Positions 1 through 6,015 of a stretch of 12,290 bases of DNA are shown here, in pieces. Made by a program: the position numbers and the translations under genes. Where the stretch lies: positions 1 through 12,290 of the forward strand of contig JAAVBR010000040.1 of NCBI GenBank assembly GCA_014802705.1, written 5' to 3'. The notes below the pieces were generated by a model. It made no database searches. It was not told the origin of the DNA and was given only the letters and a program-made list of their open reading frames with translations. Within the stretch, counting starts at the first letter, position 1. Every line of letters starts with the position of its first letter. This DNA is from a bacterium. Its GTDB lineage: Bacteria; Pseudomonadota; Alphaproteobacteria; Rs-D84.

Positions 1-1
1 A

Positions 2-175
2 TTGGCGAATTGTCCCCTGTTCCAGGCGGCGCATGAACACAAATATGAATGTCGCATGGGATTGACGCTGGAACACGAATATATTTATATTGAAACTTTT
101 CGGGAACCGATGACAACCAAATTAAAAGATGAATTGACCCAGATTTGTTTGAAATGCAAACAGCGCTCGAAATAA
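2..175 (+). CDS. C-terminal end of an unrecognised small protein (5' partial)
   Basis: An open frame enters from the left edge and runs 57 codons to TAA at 173-175. It reads as real protein: composition is balanced, there is no internal stop, and the C-terminus is charged and lysine-rich. The visible part has cysteines near the beginning (CPLF, ECRMG) and a CLKC pair close to the end, so a small metal-binding (zinc-ribbon-like) domain is possible. No family is recognised. The true start lies outside the window. It is followed by a 60-bp gap and then another cysteine-containing unknown gene on the same strand, so the two may be co-transcribed. No terminator is visible between them. Confidence 0.6.
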   Translation: MANCPLFQAAHEHKYECRMGLTLEHEYIYIETFREPMTTKLKDELTQICLKCKQRSK

Positions 176-235
176 AAGCCCCCGTTCCTTTGGATAAAAC
201 AGGCAGCAGAGAACGTAAAAACAAAGGATATAACG

Positions 236-670
236 ATGAAAAACATCAAAACACGTAAATTTTCGTCATTAAACGTGGCGCACAGTCGACCGATTGTCTT
301 TCGCAGGGCCGGTATCTGTGATGGTGCGGGCCTGTTGTGGGATTTTACGCCGAATCCGAAATGGGTGCGCATGGGTGGCGAATTGAAATGCAGTTGCGTG
401 TATGCCTGTCCGCAGTTTCAGGCGACCCCTGTGGACAAATGGGGTGTGCATAGAATTCCGCGCGATGCCCAGTGCCCCTATATCACGGGGCCGTGTCGGG
501 GTGCCCACTGGTTCGTGCGGGGCACATCCGCCAAAAATCCGGGACATTACGTGGAATACACGGATTCCAAGGCCGTGCCTGTCGCCCCGTGGAATGTGAT
601 GGCGGCCTATGTTAAACAAGATAACTGGATCAGACGCGTCAAAAAAGAATTGAAGCAATATGCACTTTAA
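236..670 (+). CDS. Cysteine-rich protein of unknown function upstream of trmD
   Basis: A 144-residue protein that I do not recognise. The start is supported by AAAGGA at 223-228, 7 nt before the ATG. It contains six cysteines (C28, C52, C54, C58, C80, C87), with a dense CSCVYAC cluster in the middle, several tryptophans and a basic C-terminal helix (WIRRVKKELKQ). There is no signal peptide or membrane segment, so it is probably cytosolic. The cysteine spacing could bind a metal, but this is inference. Its last codons overlap the first 11 bases of trmD, which implies translational coupling. In many proteobacteria the genes before trmD are rpsP and rimM; this protein resembles neither. Confidence 0.75.
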   Translation: MKNIKTRKFSSLNVAHSRPIVFRRAGICDGAGLLWDFTPNPKWVRMGGELKCSCVYACPQFQATPVDKWGVHRIPRDAQCPYITGPCRGAHWFVRGTSAKNPGHYVEYTDSKAVPVAPWNVMAAYVKQDNWIRRVKKELKQYAL

Positions 671-1340
671 TATCCTGACCATTTTTCCAGAAATGTTTCC
701 CGGAACCCTGGGCGCCGGGGTGGTGGGGCGTGCCCATGACCGTGGGATCTGGACGTACAAAGTCATCAATATTCGCGACTGTGCCATCAATAATTACGGC
801 AGTGTCGATGACGAACAATTCGGCGGCGGTGCCGGCATGGTCATGCGGCCGGACGTCTTGGGCGCGGCGCTGGATTCTATCGAAAATCCGGGGAAAATCA
901 TCTATTTTTCGCCGCGTGGCCCGACATTGAACCAGAAAATGGTGCGGGAATTCGCCGGGGATCCGGATGGGGTGTACACCCTGCTCTGTGGTCGGTACGA
1001 AGGCATTGACCAACGGGTCATTGATATGTATAATATGACGGAATTATCCATTGGGGACTATATCCTGTCGGGGGGCGAAATCGCCGCACAAGTTTTTGTT
1101 GACAGTTGCGTTCGCGTGATGGATAATGTCCTGGGCGGTGGCGCGGACGCCACGGCCAGTGAAAGTTTCGAAATCGGCGGGTTGGAATGGCCGTTATATA
1201 CCCGTCCGTCAGTATGGCGTGGACAAAGTGTCCCAGAAGTCCTGCTGTCCGGTCACCACGGCAATATCGAACGGTGGCGGAAACAACAATCGGACGACAT
1301 CACATTGGAACGTCGGCCGGACCTAATAAAGGAAAAGTGA
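660..1340 (+). CDS. trmD: tRNA (guanine-37-N1)-methyltransferase
   Basis: TrmD transfers a methyl group from S-adenosylmethionine to N1 of G37 in tRNAs with G at position 36, preventing +1 frameshifting. It is a cytosolic dimer of the SPOUT (trefoil-knot) class. Diagnostic motifs: N-terminal ILTIFPEMF, FGGGAGM (54-60), LLCGRYEGIDQRV (from 108), the knot segment SIGDYILSGGE (130-140), and YTRP followed by VLLSGHH. The protein has 226 residues and stops right after RRPDLI, so it lacks the extra C-terminal tail of the 255-residue E. coli enzyme. The residue aligned with the catalytic aspartate of the usual DSF motif is Glu168 (ESF). It overlaps the preceding gene by 11 bp and is followed directly by rplS, a conserved pairing. 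Confidence 0.98.
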   Translation: MHFNILTIFPEMFPGTLGAGVVGRAHDRGIWTYKVINIRDCAINNYGSVDDEQFGGGAGMVMRPDVLGAALDSIENPGKIIYFSPRGPTLNQKMVREFAGDPDGVYTLLCGRYEGIDQRVIDMYNMTELSIGDYILSGGEIAAQVFVDSCVRVMDNVLGGGADATASESFEIGGLEWPLYTRPSVWRGQSVPEVLLSGHHGNIERWRKQQSDDITLERRPDLIKEK

Positions 1341-1341
1341 A

Positions 1342-1734
1342 ATGAGCATTATTAAAAAAATCGAAGAAGCCCAGGTTGCAAAATTAAAGGGCGATAAAGT
1401 CATCCCGAACTTCAAGGCGGGCGATACCTTGAAAATCCACGTCAAGATCAAGGATGGCGATAAATTCCGCATCCAGATGTTCGAAGGTGTGGTGATTGCG
1501 CGTGACGGCGGCAACGGCAACAATGCGTCGTTCACGGTGCGCCGTGAATCCTATGGCGTGGGCGTGGAACGTAAATTCCCGCTGTACAGCCCGGCGATCG
1601 AAAAAATTGAAAAGGTTCGTATCGGTCGCGTGCGTCGTGCGAAACTGTTCTTCCTGCGCGGGTTGTCCGGTAAAAAGGCCCGTATCGTCGAAGACTTGGC
1701 CGCCGCATCGGCAGAAAAGAACGCCGACAAATAA
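1342..1734 (+). CDS. rplS: 50S ribosomal protein bL19
   Basis: bL19 sits at the interface of the 50S and 30S subunits. The 130-residue product shows the family core: FKAGDTLKIHVKI, FEGVVIARDGG, FTVRRESYGVGVERKFPLYSP and the basic VRIGRVRRAKLFFLRGLSGKKARI. A short alanine- and lysine-rich tail follows. The ATG lies 1 nt after the trmD stop and has a good AAAGGA Shine-Dalgarno at 1328-1333, 8 nt upstream, overlapping the end of trmD. It is the last gene of its operon, ending in a strong intrinsic terminator that begins within the stop codon. Confidence 0.99.
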   Translation: MSIIKKIEEAQVAKLKGDKVIPNFKAGDTLKIHVKIKDGDKFRIQMFEGVVIARDGGNGNNASFTVRRESYGVGVERKFPLYSPAIEKIEKVRIGRVRRAKLFFLRGLSGKKARIVEDLAAASAEKNADK

Positions 1735-1762
1735 AAAAATCCCCCGAACGGGGGATTTTTTT
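1733..1762 (+). terminator. Rho-independent terminator after rplS
   Basis: The hairpin has stem ATCCCCC / GGGGGAT, loop GAAC, a seven-T tract on the 3' side and a matching seven-A tract on the 5' side. The A tract overlaps the rplS stop codon. Because of the A and T flanks it could also work on the opposite strand, but no gene ends there from the right. Confidence 0.95.
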
Positions 1763-1793
1763 ATTTCTGATTTGTCGACACCCCGCCCCGTTA

Positions 1794-1827
1794 GGGCACC
1801 CCTCTTGTACATGAGGGGAACTTGCCC
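1794..1827. repeat. Interrupted hairpin in the rplS downstream gap
   Basis: GGGCA (1794-1798) pairs with TGCCC (1823-1827), and CCCCTC (1799-1804) pairs with GAGGGG (1813-1818). The apical loop contains the palindrome TGTACA and there is a 4-nt bulge. It has no T tract, so it is not an obvious terminator. It lies just before the palindromic element described next and may belong to the same repeat cluster. Confidence 0.5.
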
Positions 1828-1904
1828 CCTACTTGCCGTCATCCCGTCGAAGGACGGGATCCATTGTGATCTGGTGTGTGCTAATACTTGGCTCCAAAGA
1901 ACAT

Positions 1905-1929
1905 TGTCACTCCCGCGCAGGCGGGAGTG
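1905..1929 (+). repeat. REP-like palindrome, copy 1
   Basis: This is a hairpin with stem CACTCCCGC / GCGGGAGTG and loop GCAG (1908-1929), preceded by TGT. The CCCGCGCAGGCGGG type of palindrome is a common class of short intergenic repeat in proteobacteria. Copy 2 lies 24 bp away in opposite orientation. Confidence 0.75.
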
Positions 1930-1952
1930 GTCTATAAAATTTCTTAGTCCCT

Positions 1953-1976
1953 ATTCCCGCCTGCGCGGGAATGACA
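1953..1976 (-). repeat. REP-like palindrome, copy 2 (inverted)
   Basis: This is a hairpin with stem ATTCCCGC / GCGGGAAT and loop CTGC (1953-1972), followed by GACA. Its reverse complement matches copy 1 over 24 bases with two differences. Those two differences fall on opposite sides of one stem pair (C-G in copy 1, T-A in copy 2), so base pairing is preserved. Confidence 0.75.
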
Positions 1977-2074
1977 AAAAGTATAGCGCTTTAGATTCCC
2001 AGAATTTATTTTATGTCGATCACAATGGATCCCGACCTTGTCCATCCATGCGAACACAAATCCGACATAACAAT

Positions 2075-2103
2075 TTGACATGGGGCGATGGTGTCGCTAC
2101 AAT
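2075..2103 (+). promoter_or_regulatory. Near-consensus sigma-70-type promoter of the DUF2155-tsaD gene set
   Basis: TTGACA at 2075-2080 and TACAAT at 2098-2103 are separated by exactly 17 bp. The ATG of the next gene starts 8 nt after the -10 box, so the expected transcription start falls at or within a base or two of that ATG. No Shine-Dalgarno sequence fits in the space. This predicts a leaderless mRNA. Confidence 0.85.
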
Positions 2104-2110
2104 ACGGGAC

Positions 2111-2464
2111 ATGAAAAAATGTATTCGGTTTTTATGGGGATGTGCGCTGTGCCTGGCGATGATGCCGGCCGGGGCCTATGTGGATCGGGGAACGGCCGTC
2201 GTGCGTGTCATGGACAAGGCCGCCGGCAAGGTTCAGACGGTTCGCCTGCCCGTGGGGCGTCGGGTGACGTTCGAAAAATTAAATATGCGCGTGCGGTCAT
2301 GCAAACAGACCGATCCGTTCCAGGCCGAAAACTTTTACATGTTTGTTGAGATCAGCAAGGTTGGCGACGGCTTGATTTTCAGTAACTGGATGGATCGCAA
2401 TGAACCGGGCGATAATCCGTTACAGGATGCCGACTATGACGTCTGGTTGGTGACGTGTGAATAA
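2111..2464 (+). CDS. DUF2155 secreted protein
   Basis: A 117-residue exported protein of the alphaproteobacterial DUF2155 family, whose function is not established. Residues 1-22 form a signal peptide (MKKCIR, hydrophobic core, AGA-Y cleavage site), placing the mature part in the periplasm. The family pattern is visible: a VRVMDKAAGK strand, RLPVGRRVTFEKL, RVRSCKQ, FVEISKV, LIFSNWMDRNEPGDNPLQDADYDVW and the terminal LVTCE. C64 and C116 could form a disulphide. I chose the ATG at 2111 because it gives a proper signal peptide and sits 8 nt after a near-consensus -10 box. The frame is open much further upstream (to 1496), but that stretch covers rplS in another frame and the repeat cluster. First gene of a likely seven-gene transcription unit. 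Confidence 0.9.
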   Translation: MKKCIRFLWGCALCLAMMPAGAYVDRGTAVVRVMDKAAGKVQTVRLPVGRRVTFEKLNMRVRSCKQTDPFQAENFYMFVEISKVGDGLIFSNWMDRNEPGDNPLQDADYDVWLVTCE

Positions 2465-2477
2465 AGGGAATTTTATA

Positions 2478-2867
2478 ATGTCAAAACAAATGCAGCATTT
2501 TGTGGGATATATGCTGGGGCGTGACGACGCGCCGGCGCGCGGTATGCCGTGGACCCCAAAAAATCAATTGGTTTTTGTCTGTGCGTCATTGATGGCGGCG
2601 CGCCGTGTGATGGATGCGCGGGGCACGGCCCATGGGTGGAGTCATATTTATCGCGTGCATGCCCAGGATTTTCAGTGCTTTTATCCCTGTGCGGCGATGT
2701 TTTGGACACGTATGGCGGATCACTTGATTGTGGATGATTTGGTGTGGGTGTCCCCGCGCTATCCCTATGGGGGCAATTCTGTTGACGATCTGGCGGCCCG
2801 TGCCCGGGCGTGCCGGCGGTCTTTTGTGCGGGCGCAAAAATCATGGAACCAAAGGGTGAAACAATGA
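2478..2867 (+). CDS. Small protein of unknown function
   Basis: A 129-residue protein that I do not recognise. The start at 2478 rather than the in-frame ATG at 2457 is supported by AAAGGGA at 2463-2469, 8 nt upstream, and avoids overlap with the previous gene. It has four cysteines, many aromatic residues (HIYRVHAQDFQCFYPCAAMFW in the middle), a SPRYPYGGNS segment and a basic arginine-rich C-terminus (ARARACRRSFVRAQKSW). It has no signal peptide or clear membrane helix. The stop overlaps the next start as ATGA. Its place between an exported protein and a small membrane protein hints at an envelope-related operon, but no function can be assigned. Confidence 0.8.
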   Translation: MSKQMQHFVGYMLGRDDAPARGMPWTPKNQLVFVCASLMAARRVMDARGTAHGWSHIYRVHAQDFQCFYPCAAMFWTRMADHLIVDDLVWVSPRYPYGGNSVDDLAARARACRRSFVRAQKSWNQRVKQ

Positions 2868-3172
2868 AAAATTTTATTAAAAAATATTTCAAGATTTTAA
2901 TTGGCGTGGCGGTGTTGTTGCTGTGCACGTGTTTGTTTTTCTTTGTCCAGCGGGCGGCCGACCTGGAAAACGGCAACCTGCGCAATTGGGCGGCCGCATC
3001 CGGCGACAGCCGTGTCGCCGCGGTTAAAATCCTGACCGGGGCCGATGATCATATTGATTTGATGGTGGCGTGCTTGAATAAAATGGCCACCCTGCCCGAC
3101 AGTGGTGAAATGCCGGTGCGTGATGCGGCGGAATTGTGCTATGCCGGGATTCGGTTGCGGGAAAATCTGTAA
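2864..3172 (+). CDS. Small single-pass membrane protein of unknown function
   Basis: A 102-residue protein. The start at 2864 overlaps the preceding stop (ATGA) and has AAAGGG at 2851-2856. A basic N-terminus (MKNFIKKYFK) precedes one hydrophobic segment at about residues 11-28 (ILIGVAVLLLCTCLFFFV), so it is probably an inner-membrane anchor with the remaining 70 residues in the periplasm, or an uncleaved signal. The soluble part is mixed-charge and probably helical (AASGDSRVAAVKILTGADDH, DAAELCYAGIRLREN), with two cysteines. No family recognised. Six bases separate it from the following lipoprotein gene. Confidence 0.8.
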   Translation: MKNFIKKYFKILIGVAVLLLCTCLFFFVQRAADLENGNLRNWAAASGDSRVAAVKILTGADDHIDLMVACLNKMATLPDSGEMPVRDAAELCYAGIRLRENL

Positions 3173-3178
3173 CACGTC

Positions 3179-3877
3179 ATGTGGCGATCGATATTTCTTG
3201 CTTTATTATTGGCGGGATGTGCGGCGGCGCCGGACATTCAAACGGTGGGCGCGGCCTATTTGGGGGTGGCGTATCAATCCGATCCCCTGGGTGAAGGCGT
3301 GGGGTATGATTCGGATCCCTTGATTCGATTTGATGCGTTTGATTGCACAACATTTGTGGAAACGGTTTTGGCGCGGGGCGATGTCGATACCCTGACCCAG
3401 ATTCGCTATGCGGGCGGCGTGGCAGACTTTGTCCGCCGCCACCATTTTATGGAAACCGATTGGTTGACGCATAATGCCGATCTCGTGCGTCCCGTCAGTG
3501 CCCATGTGGCCCCCACCGCCCGGCGGCGGGTGACCATTGATCGGGCGGCATGGCTGCGGCGCGTGCACGGCATGGATAACGATGCGGCGCCCCAGACGGT
3601 GGATCTGGAATACATTCCCTATGCCGCGTGGCCGCGGGGATACCGTCCGACGCGTCCGATGGTGGTGATGTTTGTCGGCGATGGGGACGGCATGCGGGAA
3701 AAAATCGGTACAGACCTGGCGGTGACGCATATGGGATTTCTGATGCCGGATGGCATGTTGCGGCACGCGTCATCACGGGCCGGATGTGTAAGGGATGAAA
3801 ATTTTGACGATTATGTTGCGGCGCGCCAAAATTCGCGGCATAATTTGGGTGTTATGTTATTGGAAATTATAAAATGA
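3179..3877 (+). CDS. DUF1460 (NlpC/P60-like amidase fold) lipoprotein
   Basis: A 232-residue predicted lipoprotein of the DUF1460 family, whose known structures have a papain/NlpC-like fold related to N-acetylmuramoyl-L-alanine amidases. The N-terminus MWRSIFLALLLAGC is a lipoprotein signal with lipobox LAGC, so Cys14 would be lipidated. The family nucleophile motif FDCTTFVE is present (Cys56), and the second-half motif THMGFLMPDGMLRHASS supplies His184 and His196 as catalytic candidates. It probably acts on peptidoglycan or cell-wall peptides in the periplasm; the substrate is inferred. The 6-nt gap from the previous gene and the ATGA overlap with tsaD indicate co-transcription. The ribosome binding site is weak. 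The start is favoured because it gives an intact lipoprotein signal. Confidence 0.9.
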   Translation: MWRSIFLALLLAGCAAAPDIQTVGAAYLGVAYQSDPLGEGVGYDSDPLIRFDAFDCTTFVETVLARGDVDTLTQIRYAGGVADFVRRHHFMETDWLTHNADLVRPVSAHVAPTARRRVTIDRAAWLRRVHGMDNDAAPQTVDLEYIPYAAWPRGYRPTRPMVVMFVGDGDGMREKIGTDLAVTHMGFLMPDGMLRHASSRAGCVRDENFDDYVAARQNSRHNLGVMLLEIIK

Positions 3878-4995
3878 ACGACGACAAAATTATTCAAATG
3901 GATATGGGGACGCGTACCGGGCGTGGCGACGCATCGGCGCGGCCGACGGTGTGCCTGGGGATTGAATCATCGTGTGATGAAACGTCCGCCGCGATTGTGG
4001 ATTCCAACCGGAATATTCGGGCACATATTATTTATTCCCAGATTCCAGAGCATCAGCGCTTTGGCGGTGTCGTGCCGGAATTGGCGGCGCGGGCGCATAT
4101 CCTGGCGATTGACGAAGTGATCCGATTGACGTTGGAACGCGCCGGCATGACGATGGCGGACGTGGACGTAATTGCGGCGACGGCGGGCCCGGGCCTGATT
4201 GGGGGTGTGTTGGTCGGATGGATGGCCGCCACCGGCATGGCCCAATCAACGGGCAAGCCCCTGGTTGCCGTCAATCATCTGGAAGGCCACGCCCTGGTTC
4301 CACGTTTGGCGGCGGCCGCGGCCAATGACGGGGACGCGCCGGCGGTGGAATTTCCATATTTGTTGATGTTGGCGTCCGGCGGCCATTGTCAGATTTTATT
4401 GGTGCGTGGCGTCGGGCAATATGAATTGATCGGCCAGACCCTGGACGACAGCGCGGGCGAGGCGTTTGATAAAGTGGCCAAGATGTTAGGCCTGGGGTAT
4501 CCGGGGGGACCCATTGTGGATACCCGCGCAAAATGCGGCAATATGTACGCGTTTAAATTCCCGCGTCCCTTGTGTGACAAGCCCGGCTGTGATTTTTCAT
4601 TCAGTGGCATTAAAACCGCGGCGCGCACATTCCTGGATCATACCCCGGGGCCGCATGACGACAAATTTATCGACGATTTTTGTGCATCGTTCCAGGCGTC
4701 GGTGGTCGATTGCATCACCAATCGGTTGACGCATGCCTTGGATGATGCACGTGTTCGCGTGGCGCGGCCGCGCACCCTGGTCGTGGCGGGTGGCGTCGCC
4801 AAGAACAGTGCCATTCGTTCGGCCCTGGAACAAATGGCGGCGGCGCATGACATGACCTTTGCCGCGCCGCCGATGAATTTGTGTACGGATAATGGTGCCA
4901 TGATTGCCTGGGCCGGGTTGGAAAATTATGCGGCCGGGCGTGTGGTGACGACGCCGGTGGCGCCCCGCCCCCGCTGGCCGTTGACGGAGTTATAA
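3874..4995 (+). CDS. tsaD: tRNA N6-adenosine threonylcarbamoyltransferase TsaD
   Basis: TsaD (Kae1/YgjD/Gcp) transfers the threonylcarbamoyl group to A37 of ANN-decoding tRNAs, working in bacteria with TsaB and TsaE. The 373-residue protein has the full ASKHA signature: GIESSCDETS (29-38), AGPGLIGG, metal-binding NHLEGHA (His135, His139), LASGGHCQI, DDSAGEAFDKVAKMLGLGYPGGP, FSFSGIKTA, GGVAKNSAIR and CTDNGAMIAWAG (metal ligand Asp339). About 26 residues precede the VCLGIESS core, more than in E. coli; M9 or M11 are possible internal starts, but the ATGA overlap with the DUF1460 gene supports 3874. With trmD, this is the second position-37 tRNA-modification gene in the window. Confidence 0.98.
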   Translation: MNDDKIIQMDMGTRTGRGDASARPTVCLGIESSCDETSAAIVDSNRNIRAHIIYSQIPEHQRFGGVVPELAARAHILAIDEVIRLTLERAGMTMADVDVIAATAGPGLIGGVLVGWMAATGMAQSTGKPLVAVNHLEGHALVPRLAAAAANDGDAPAVEFPYLLMLASGGHCQILLVRGVGQYELIGQTLDDSAGEAFDKVAKMLGLGYPGGPIVDTRAKCGNMYAFKFPRPLCDKPGCDFSFSGIKTAARTFLDHTPGPHDDKFIDDFCASFQASVVDCITNRLTHALDDARVRVARPRTLVVAGGVAKNSAIRSALEQMAAAHDMTFAAPPMNLCTDNGAMIAWAGLENYAAGRVVTTPVAPRPRWPLTEL

Positions 4996-4998
4996 GAT

Positions 4999-5523
4999 AT
5001 GACGCGTTCTGATATAATGATGAATTTGTTTTCAACGGTCCAGAGCGACCGTTTGGCATCGCCACATCTGTTGGCCTATTTGGAACAGCATGGCTTTTTT
5101 ACCCAGGTGGCCGGTCCGTATTATGGGAATTATTCGGGCGGTCTGTTTGATCACAGTTTGGCCGTCACCCGGAAATTGCTGGAAATAACATCCGGTCTGA
5201 AACTCGCATGGGGAAAAAGCGACAGTCCCTATATCATCGGCATGTTTCATGATTTGTGCAAGATTGATGAATACGCGTCTACAATGGTCAATGATCATCT
5301 GGAAATCATCCCTGTCAACAAGACACCGGAACATGGCGCAAAATCTGTTCGGTATCTGTCACGTCTGATTCCTCTAACCGATGAAGAACAATTATGTATC
5401 CGTTATCACATGGGCCCGTACATGCGCGAAGACTGGGATGGATACGACGATGCGATAAAAAAATATGAAACCGTCCTGTGGACGCATACCGCTGATATGT
5501 ATGCCAGCCGATTGATGCGATAA
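4999..5523 (+). CDS. HD-domain metal-dependent phosphohydrolase
   Basis: A 174-residue soluble protein of the HD superfamily. The full set of metal ligands is visible: His52 (LFDHSL), His84-Asp85 (MFHDLCKID), His112 (PEHGAKS), His137 (IRYHMGP) and Asp166 (HTADMYAS). These proteins typically hydrolyse nucleotides or other phosphate esters; the substrate here is unknown. The extra histidines are as in HD enzymes that hold two metals. GGAG at 4986-4989, 9 nt before the ATG, supports this start. The arrangement PYYGNYSGGLFDHSL followed by LIPLTDEEQLCIRYHMG resembles a family I associate with Firmicutes and phages (from memory, not searched), so acquisition by transfer is possible. It lies 3 nt after tsaD and 1 nt before the next gene. 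Confidence 0.9.
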   Translation: MTRSDIMMNLFSTVQSDRLASPHLLAYLEQHGFFTQVAGPYYGNYSGGLFDHSLAVTRKLLEITSGLKLAWGKSDSPYIIGMFHDLCKIDEYASTMVNDHLEIIPVNKTPEHGAKSVRYLSRLIPLTDEEQLCIRYHMGPYMREDWDGYDDAIKKYETVLWTHTADMYASRLMR

Positions 5524-5524
5524 A

Positions 5525-5983
5525 ATGACAGATAAACTGCAAATTTTTGACAATGCGACGCAACGGATCTTGGCGACGATGGATACGCTGGGGCTGGATG
5601 CGGCGGCGCGTAATCTTGTTTTGCAATTGCGGCACAGCATGACGCTGCCCGCGGTGCGTATGACGATGGTGCCATCATTCCATCAAATGAATTTTTATCC
5701 GGCCCAGGGATTCTGTGAACCCGCCAGCCTGGCCTTGGCGGATAAAATGGGGCCGGATTGGGACCTGATGGAAATCAAGGGACGCGATTGGACCGGTGGA
5801 CCACATTTCTTTGTACAGCATCGGCCATCAGGCCGGGTTTTGGATATAACGTCCGACCAATATGCGGTCCGTGGTATTCGGGTTCCGTATAATCTGGGGC
5901 GGGCCGTAAAAATTGACCGCCGCCGCCAAAAAGTATTGGATAAATACCTGGCCATTATGGGATCGCTGGAACGGAATGATTGA
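5525..5983 (+). CDS. Cys-His-Asp (transglutaminase/papain-like) protein, paralogue 1
   Basis: A 152-residue protein of no named family that I recognise. It has an ordered Cys-His-Asp set: Cys64 in GFCEPAS, His94 in GGPHFFVQHR and Asp107 in VLDITSDQY. This matches the order and spacing style of transglutaminase-like or papain-like cysteine enzymes (nucleophile at a helix start, then His and Asp on strands); enzymatic function is inferred. It has no signal peptide, so it is cytosolic. It shares ATQ near the N-terminus, GFCxxAS, HxxxxHR, G, DIT, Q(Y/F) and PYxLG with the next gene, so the two are tandem paralogues. It starts 1 nt after the HD gene stop with no strong Shine-Dalgarno, suggesting coupled translation. 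Confidence 0.85.
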   Translation: MTDKLQIFDNATQRILATMDTLGLDAAARNLVLQLRHSMTLPAVRMTMVPSFHQMNFYPAQGFCEPASLALADKMGPDWDLMEIKGRDWTGGPHFFVQHRPSGRVLDITSDQYAVRGIRVPYNLGRAVKIDRRRQKVLDKYLAIMGSLERND

Positions 5984-6008
5984 TCATCAGACTGATTTGT
6001 GTTACAAT
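5980..6008 (+). promoter_or_regulatory. Internal promoter for the second Cys-His-Asp gene and xseA
   Basis: TTGATC at 5980-5985 and TACAAT at 6003-6008 are 17 bp apart. The -10 hexamer is the same as at 2098. The ATG at 6016 starts after a 7-nt gap, the same geometry as at 2098-2111, again with no Shine-Dalgarno. The -35 box overlaps the stop codon of the preceding gene. Confidence 0.65.
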
Positions 6009-6015
6009 CCAAATG

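Larger units (their letters stand above)
1856..2033. mobile_element. 178-bp MITE-like palindromic element with 16-bp perfect TIRs
   Basis: GGGATCCATTGTGATC at 1856-1871 is repeated exactly as its reverse complement at 2018-2033. Imperfect similarity continues outward (AAGGAC on the left, AAGGTC on the right in inverted sense). The trinucleotide GAC flanks both ends directly (1853-1855 and 2034-2036), which could be a target duplication or chance. The left end also forms part of a hairpin, ATCCCGTC-GAAG-GACGGGAT (1841-1860). The interior has no coding frame but contains two further hairpins arranged as inverted copies. The size, lack of a gene and inverted ends fit a miniature inverted-repeat element or a REP-type (BIME-like) mosaic. 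No transposase is present in the window, so mobility is inferred. Confidence 0.6.

Noticed and set aside
269..790. 173-codon - strand frame opposite the cysteine-rich gene and trmD
   Set aside because: It covers the start of trmD on the opposite strand, and its composition is typical of an antisense frame. The + strand gene has a good Shine-Dalgarno and overlaps trmD as operon genes do.
1496..2110. Long in-frame extension upstream of the DUF2155 gene
   Set aside because: It runs through rplS in a wrong frame, the terminator and the repeat cluster. The ATG at 2111 gives a signal peptide and follows a strong promoter.
1763..2110. CRISPR array in the hairpin cluster
   Set aside because: The repeated units are inverted, few and irregularly spaced, without equal spacers or cas genes.
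3206..3766. 186-codon - strand frame opposite the DUF1460 gene
   Set aside because: It is a histidine- and arginine-rich shadow of a gene with recognisable family motifs; there is no ribosome binding site or homology.
5013..5018. TATAAT just inside the HD-domain gene as a promoter
   Set aside because: It overlaps codons 5-7 of that gene, no -35 box lies at a suitable distance, and the GGAG Shine-Dalgarno supports translation from 4999 as part of the operon.
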